A DNA stretch of 64,000 nt from contig MU130355.1 in assembly GCA_015039465.1 (NCBI GenBank), forward strand, positions 1-64,000, given 5' to 3'. Both the position numbers and the translations under genes were made by a program. Each line of letters starts with the position of its first letter. Position 1 is the stretch's first letter. Below the pieces are notes generated by a model. It did not search any database, was not told the DNA's origin, and saw nothing but the letters and a program-made list of their open reading frames with translations. Of the stretch, positions 57,816 to 64,000 are shown in pieces. This DNA comes from Phlegmacium glaucopus (lineage: Eukaryota; Basidiomycota; Agaricomycetes; Agaricales; Cortinariaceae).

Positions 57816-58427
57816 GAGAATGGGGGAACGGAGGGAAAGGAGATGCAAGCCCCATCCTTAAATGCGTGGGTCCATTAATCTTAGCTTGAACGTTTGAACT
57901 CTAAGTAGCGAGGCTTTGAAGAAAGACTCTTCTCACTGGATTCAGACTCCGATTGAACAAAAACTTCTAGAATTTGATCATGAAGGCAGTATCCGAGGAC
58001 ATTTCAGAAGCCGACCGGCTAAACCCGCACAAATAGATAGTGACCAACCCGCAGCTTTGCTCATTGTATTCAGGATCTACGCCTTAATTCTTCGAGCAAA
58101 GGTTAGATGCCTCTCACCCTTTGAATAAAAGAAGTTTCTCAACCATGTACTACGGCTACCATTCCATTGTATTTATGGACCATACTAGCGAGTCCGACTT
58201 CGCTGAAAAATGCGAGGGTAAAGAGAAGTGGGGTGATGGTGGTAGATGATGAACGAGTTGTGCAACTAAGATACGCGTCGATTCCGTTGGATTTGTGTAT
58301 GTTCTAGAATGGGGACCGATATATGGCATCAGAAAGACTTGAGTCGCAATGTATCCACTTCGTCCCCAAGTTCCTCCACTCCGCCAATCCCATATCGGAT
58401 GGAAAAGTGCTGGAAGGAGAATGGGCT
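57816..58427. other. unit junction with a dispersed repeat
   Basis: 57816-57968 is the promoter side of the membrane-protein gene. 58058-58220 is the dispersed repeat seen at 45530-45770 (ATTGTATTCAGGATCTACGC… and GACCATACTAGCGAGTCCGA). No gene. Confidence 0.45.
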
Positions 58428-58755
58428 CTGGTAGAGCCGAGAGATAAATTGGCAGGAGAGCGCACATCTGGAGTCGATTCCAGACGAAGTAACTTTAAAC
58501 ATTGTCACTGGTTGATTCTGCTAAATGTAGGTATGTACCAAAAACGGATGGCTTGGGGGGGACCCGGGTAGATCATATCGATGAAGGTTGACTGATTTTT
58601 TGGAACGTATGAGCTTCAATACTGTGGTCTCTTAACCAACCGCTCAGATCAGGACTAGAAAGTGCGTTGCAAGATTTATTCTCTACTAGAAACCTATCCT
58701 TCAGCTTCTAGAGCTAAGCAAGCCTCGATACCCTAAGATCTTCGCAGCGCCTGCC

Positions 58756-61276
58756 ATGTTTCCACAGCTCCAAAACACCATCATCCAAGGTGGCACATTC
58801 GTACAAATCATTGCACCACCCACATCAGAAGGTCAGTTCGAGTTCCCACTCATTTAACCTTTAGGTAAACTCCAACTCATATCTGATACTGAACAGGCTT
58901 CAAGATTCTCTGTGAAAATATCGCGACAGACGCTTTTCATGACTCCGGAGAACGTTTTGACGCACCAAAATGCCATCCAAATACTCGTAAGGCCGTCTTA
59001 GCAGAAATTATGCAGTGGATACAAGTTGTCGAGGAATCAGAGCGTGTTTTGTGGCTTTATGGGTCTGCAGGAGTTGGAAAATCGGCTATCGCTCAAACAA
59101 TTGCAGAGATGTGCGCAATATTGGACCTCCTCGTCGCCAGTTTTTTCTTCTCTAGGTCATCCCAATCCAGGAATAACGAGAAACATCTGATTGCATCAAT
59201 TGCATATCAGCTTACCATTTCCATTCCAGCGACTCGAACATATGTTGATGCCGCCATCCAAAGTGACCCTGCAGTATTTCACAAGTCTTTGGACACACAA
59301 ATAGAAACGCTCATCATCCGGCCTTTGAAAAACGCATGTGCCGTTGTCGATCCGGCCGTCACGAAGAAATGGCCAAGGCTTATCGTTATAGACGGTCTTG
59401 ACGAATGTCATGGTCCTTCGATTCAATCCTCCATCATCCGTGCACTTTCGACAGCTCTTCTTCGTATCCCAGTCCCAATCATCCTCCTCGTCGCCAGCCG
59501 TCCTGAGCCACATATTCGGAATGCATTCAATCTTTTGAACAAATCTCAGGCCTGTCGTCCCATTGTCTTAGACGACTCATATGAACCAGACGCCGATATC
59601 AAGGCATTTCTCCTCAGTCGATTCACAGAAATTAAAGAGAACCACCCACTTGCAGTCTATATTCCTCAGTCCTGGCCATCTGCGGAGATCATTGATCGAC
59701 TAGTCCGAAAGTCTTCAGGGCAGTTTATTTATGCATCGACTGTGATGAAATATCTGGATTCTCCTAATCATCGGCCCTTGAAGCGGTTGGACGTTATTAT
59801 AGGGTTAATACCCATTGACGGCGACATGCCCTATAAAGAATTGGATGCATTGTATAGCCATATCCTCTCTTGCGTTGACGATTTGGCCAGTACACTAAAG
59901 ATATTCGGATTTTTATTTTTCCGACATTGGATTCACCCCGACCAAGTCATGGCACCATATTTTGTGGCAGATGTACTTGATTTGGAGGAAGAAGATGTCC
60001 ACCTCTGCTTATCCGAATTCCACTCTATCCTTTATATTCCTCCACCCAAGACAACTCAATTGTCGATCAAAGTGATCCATGCCTCCCTACAAGATTTCCT
60101 TGTCGACACACTACGATCTGGGAGGTATTATGTTGACGAAGAGGCATTTCATACGGATCTCGCCCAGAAATGCCTACGTCAAGTCAGTACATCGTCCATG
60201 AATACAATGGAACGCAGTCCCCAACGGTCAGAAGGATCTTCCGGTGCTCGAGAGTACCTATTAAATGCTTTCATCTATCACTGTTCTCGGGCTTCAACGG
60301 ACTCTGCCAATCTCAAAAACGATCTCATGCAAGTCTCTGATCTTCAGCCATGGTATAAAATCATGGCGGTCTTCTTTTATCATGACCTCCCATCTTTATT
60401 TGACTGGCTGTACAAGGTCTGTCATGTCCCTACGGATGTTCTTCACTTTGAACTTAATTCATGAATCTTAGGCTGACACAGCAGCTAAAGAACTTTCGAG
60501 CCATTTCCAATTGCTTTTGGACCAACATCTTACTACAAAGCTCAATGGATGTAAACTTAACGGAAGCAATGTCGATATTGCAGGGCTGGTATACTTTCCT
60601 TTTCCGTGGAATTCACGCTGGTTCTCTTCAGGAATCTCTCGAGTCCCTGGCATCTTTGCCACATACCCACATTATTTTGAAGATGAGGATTATTTTCGAT
60701 ATTTACTTATCGAATTTTTCGACGATAAAAATAGGTCTGGAAAATACCATCTAGATGGTATAGTTTATGCTCATGCCGCACTGGAATGCTTTCGAAATAT
60801 GGTTAATCCAAACGCTTAGTAAGCCTGAGTTGTTTAGTATCTCTTGCCGTTTCTCAATGATACTTGTATCAAGTGAAATATTTAATCCCTATCTGTTCAC
60901 AACGGGGATTGAACGACCTGACACCAAGTTGTTTATGTCTTTAACTGATCATGTAGCCTCGTGGCGGGAGATTTTAGTCCCATATTATAGGAGAGGTCTC
61001 GACGCTGTAACAATATTTCTCTCGAAGGCTGCTCCACTGACAGATCTCTACATCTGCCTTCGGGATCATCCTCTTCAAGATCCCGCTAAAGCCAAAGTTC
61101 ACTGTGAGCATGGATTTGCTTCCCTCAGGCTGGCCGTGAAGGCCTATTTGGATGTGAGTTTCTACTGAATGTCTCTCTCAACATCTGTGTTGATCGCATA
61201 TCCACGACTTTAGAAATGTCAGCATCTTCCTGGTCCGAGGGTTCTCCGAAGGTCATTGTCTCTCGTGCTGAGATGA
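58756..61276 (+). CDS. NACHT-domain STAND NTPase 2, C-terminus truncated by a frameshift
   Basis: Exons 58756-58831, 58897-60416, 60472-60818, 60874-61153 and 61214-61276 give 761 aa. The NACHT core is intact: WLYGSAGVGKSAIAQTIA, RLIVIDGLDECHGPS, VASRPEPHIR. It differs from NACHT 1 most between residues about 375 and 430 (..FRHWIHPDQVMAPYFVAD.. in place of ..FRAWTTDPPYEVTFMAD..). In the last exon it is 2 nt shorter than copy 1 (GAGATGAAC for GAGAGATCAACC), creating TGA at 61274-61276. The original frame, with its hydrophobic segment, can be followed to a TAA near 61412 but is out of phase. The product would lack the putative anchor and might be soluble. Confidence 0.78.
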
Positions 61277-61412
61277 ACTTCACACTAATCATGTATCTAT
61301 ACAAGGTCTTCAAGTTGTCCTCTTTATTTTCCTTGCATGGATCTGGAGTCAAAGTTTGGGAACCACTTGGGGACATTTAATGAGCGATGGCCCCTTGTCA
61401 CCGACAGTTTAA

Positions 61413-62153
61413 TCAGACCAAGTGATCCGAAATCACCAGCATGGTATCAATTCTGTGAAAAAAGGGGCATAATCTGGCGACTGCGACTATCCGCCCCTTT
61501 GATACATCAAGGTACCCTCTAGTACCATAGTCGTCTACGGCCAGAGAGAAGAGGATTTGATTCAGGAGAAGGGCATTGAATATAGATGCAATGCTTCGTA
61601 GGATAAGGGGCAGCTTCTCCCTTGAGGTATTGACAGGCAGGTGCCGGCTTTGAAGAATCCAAGTGACACGCCGATGAGGAAGAAAGGAACCACCACAATG
61701 CAATGACTTATTTGGCTGGCTCACCCTAGATCACGGTCGTTTACAATATTCTTATTATGTAATAAACTGATGTTGCTCCAAGAATGAGGTGGACAATCTA
61801 GACGACGAAAACTTTCTGCTGAAATGGCTATAATGGATGCTCTTGAGCCGAGAACGGAGCGAGAGGTTATGATGTGCTGGCTTTTGAGAGAATGGGGGAA
61901 AGCCTGTTCGACATGATTGAGGATGCGAAAATGGGAGCTTTGCAGGATCAACTAGATATGCGGGTCATGGCACTCGATATGGCTTTTGGGAAACGAGGAA
62001 GGAGCCGTTGAAGATTCGGCATCTTTTGACGCATAGGTGGATTGAATAGCTGGTCAAGGGTGAAGGTGAAGGCGGAGGAACTGAAGCTGTAGATAATCGC
62101 ATTTGCAATCATGCGTATTAGCTTTTACTACCATATTATACAATTTGATTTCC
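61413..62153. other. no gene seen
   Basis: Between NACHT 2 and the membrane-protein gene. 61570-62000 has no clear counterpart in unit 1. The short ORFs have no domain. Confidence 0.4.
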
Positions 62154-63351
62154 CTAGAGGCAGTTTCCATCCTCAACTAACCATATCGCATTGATGCCGC
62201 TTCTCTGAAAAAAGCATCCGAGTATTAAATAAGTTGATGTGAAAAATTGGGGACTTGTCAAAACGCACCCAACTTGCACAACTTGTTGGTCCATCGGAAT
62301 CCCTGCCCTGCACATGTCCCGGAGTAGTAGCACACATTTCGTGCCAATCGTCACCGTTTTGGAGGTTCATCAACATGGATTCGTAGCGCTGTGAAAGTCA
62401 TTAAGTTATCTGTACCGGTATTGTTCAATAGCCATGAAGACGAACATGGATTCCTCGTTCGACACAACCCTGTTGTATTCATTAGCGTAAGTTTGGAGAA
62501 GTTAAAACATGTATATCGAAGAGTACCTTGTTGTCATACCCTGCCCACCATGTAACGCATACAGCTTCATTGAAGTTGACGATCCAGTGGCCTACAACAT
62601 TCCCACACATTCCCTAAAACAAGAGGGAAAAAATGAGCATACTTCAAAATCGAAATGAAATTAACAAAACATACCTGAGTGTCACAGCGAGAAGGAAAAA
62701 GTTGTCGACCATGAATATCAATACTTTTATTCCAGCATTCTTTCAAATGATCTAACCCAAGAGGAACTTGAGCCAGCGTAGCAGAATACTCTCTGGTCCC
62801 ATATCGCAAACACTTGCTGGACGGTTCCAGATCTTGCCAAACCATCAACGCCCGTTTTTCCTCTTCTTCCTGGCGTTCCCGATTGCACGCTCTTTTCTCC
62901 ATTTTGCCCGTTCTTTTTGCCATGCCTCCATCTCCACTGCCATTACCTGGCGTTCTGAGTTCCAAGCGTCGCGCATCGCTTGGTAACGGCGTCCTTCAGC
63001 ATCCCATTGACTTGGGATGTTTTTCATATAAGGATGGAAAATAGCTGCGATGTTCAAGCTTATCAGTACGAGCATGAGGATGCCTAATGGCTTTGGTATG
63101 TTGTTAAATGGTTTCGGTCGGGGTGGTGCAGTGGCTGGGCCGTAGTTGGGGTGTTGAGACGGATTATGTGAGCCATAGTTGGAGTGTTGGAGGAGCAAGG
63201 TATCCCTCTCGCCGTTATCGCGGCCGTCTGATCCATACAAAGTTGAGGTACTTGCATATGGAGGAGGATTCGCGGTTCTACATGATCGTCAGTGTCATAA
63301 CTAAGTAGTTGAAGTACAGAGGACAGCTATACTGTACCTATTGCGAGTCAT
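62154..63351 (-). pseudogene. single-pass membrane protein gene, copy 2, frameshifted
   Basis: Same layout as copy 1: first exon ending at the donor near 63338, then the membrane helix (LGILMLVLISLNIAAIF), coiled region, CLRYGTREYSATLAQVP, MCGNVVGHWIVNFNEAVC, MNLQNGDDWHEMCATTP and a terminal WLVEDGNCL. Here the two A runs are full length, but 10 nt (TGATCATGAC in copy 1) are missing near 62887. The frame after KERA therefore runs into ..KKRKNGR*. The lesion differs from that of copy 1. Confidence 0.6.
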
Positions 63352-63504
63352 GAGAATCGGGGGACGGAGGGAAAGGAGATGCAAGCCCCATCCTTAAATG
63401 CGTGGGTCTATTAATCTTAGCTTGAACGTTTGAACTCTAAGTAGCGAGGCTTTGAAGAAAGACTCTTCTCACTGGATTCAGACTCCGATTGAACAAAAAC
63501 TTCT

Positions 63505-64000
63505 GTTTGCAACTGGCAAACTCCGAATGACTGTTGGTGCATACCGCTAGGCCCTGTAAATGGTGAACCCCAGTGAAACTCGACTATGCGGATCTATGCG
63601 GATAGCTGCGCCGAAAAGGCAAAATCTGAGCAGGTGTGTGAATATCTGTGATTTTCTGCGTCCCAACGCAGAGAAGCATCTGAGTTCTAATTTTTCGATG
63701 TACTCGAATTAGCGACTACAATTCAAATGCCTTATTTCTTCCTTTCCGTCTTCCATAGCCGCTCTTAACTTCCTCGCTTCCTTCACTTTCATCCACCAAC
63801 TACGGTTGGCGCCTGGGTTCAGATCTAAGTTTTGCTTCACTTGATGGTTGATGGATTCTTTGGGGTCCTTGATGGTGAGATCCTGTGACCCGTGTAGTGA
63901 TGCCAAAGTTCGGTTCAGTTCGGTTCTTCAACTATTTTTGGAGAACCGAGAACCGAACTGAAAGTTCCCTGGCTGAACTGAACCGGAACCAGAACCAGAA
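63505..64000. other. window end: unannotated sequence and start of a GGTTCGGTT-type element
   Basis: A minus-strand frame at 63709-63906 (..NHQVKQNLDLNPGANRSWW..) is protein-like but unrecognised. From about 63908 the sequence becomes TTCGGTTCAGTTCGGTTC… GAGAACCGAGAACCGAACTG, a GAACCG-type subterminal repeat typical of DNA transposon ends. The element runs off the window. Confidence 0.4.

Larger units (their letters stand above)
52563..57968. repeat. tandem segmental duplication, unit 1
   Basis: Homology with unit 2 (58428-63504) starts at TCTGGTAGAGCC and ends sharply after CCGATTGAACAAAAACTTCT in both units. Beyond those points the flanks differ. Each unit contains a NACHT gene (+) and a membrane-protein gene (-). 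The middle (55770-56430 versus 61570-62000) and the first 150 bp (an extra ~90 bp in unit 1, about 52640-52720) have diverged most. Confidence 0.85.
58428..63504. repeat. tandem segmental duplication, unit 2
   Basis: Second copy of the block at 52563-57968 with the same gene order and orientation. Coding regions remain highly similar, while intergenic parts differ by several indels. Confidence 0.85.

Noticed and set aside
1..64000. tRNA, rRNA or other structured RNA genes
   Set aside because: I looked for clover-leaf A/B-box patterns and rRNA-like stretches by eye and found none convincing; a covariance-model scan would be needed to exclude them.

Overview
The window looks like nuclear DNA of a filamentous basidiomycete, most likely an Agaricomycete. 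Coding regions are cut by many 45-80 nt GT-AG introns with CTRAC-like branch sites. The recognisable proteins (a DUF7330-type protein, NACHT STAND NTPases, small G-domain GTPases with 12 or 6 exons, a thaumatin-ricin B fusion, small beta-trefoil secreted proteins) are typical of mushroom genomes. There is no bacterial-style operon, CRISPR array or rRNA operon. I cannot name the genus.

Layout. Positions 1-17 kb are a transposon graveyard. They hold hAT-like elements with 16-bp TIRs and 8-bp target duplications, solo LTRs of two families (one nested in another, with exact 5-bp target duplications), a Ty3/Gypsy gag split into three collinear minus-strand pieces, and a decayed SAP-motif gene facing a decayed tyrosine recombinase. 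They also hold a 16-bp satellite and small MITE-like elements. Positions 17-25 kb carry two diverged copies of a segment, each with a small secreted beta-trefoil protein. Positions 25-30.6 kb are a tandem duplication of a 12-exon EamA/DMT transporter on the minus strand; the second copy carries a 2-nt insertion that breaks its frame. Positions 31.9-34.4 kb carry a 99-aa cysteine-containing secreted protein (-) and a secreted thaumatin-like/ricin-B fusion (+).

Positions 35-44.6 kb are the conserved-looking core: a DUF7330-like protein (+), a 1449-aa low-complexity protein (-) and cystathionine gamma-lyase (-). Positions 46.2-48 kb hold a minus-strand gene fragment and a 69-bp minisatellite whose units look like spliceosomal introns on the minus strand. 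Positions 48.4-52 kb hold two divergent P-loop GTPase genes. Positions 52.6-63.5 kb are a roughly 5.2 kb tandem duplication. Each unit has a NACHT NTPase (+) and a single-pass membrane protein (-). The first NACHT gene is intact; the second loses its C-terminal hydrophobic segment by a 2-nt deletion. Both membrane-protein copies are frameshifted, by different lesions.

How genes may work together (inference): the GTPases and NACHT NTPases make a 15-kb cluster of signalling-type NTPases of the kind linked to fungal self/non-self recognition. The secreted beta-trefoil, thaumatin/ricin and small cysteine-containing proteins are candidates for outward-facing defence or interaction. Exon models were checked by phase. 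Total coding lengths are multiples of three for the two beta-trefoil genes, the first transporter, the small secreted protein, the thaumatin-ricin fusion, the DUF7330 gene, the low-complexity gene, CGL, both GTPases and NACHT 1. No transcript evidence was available.
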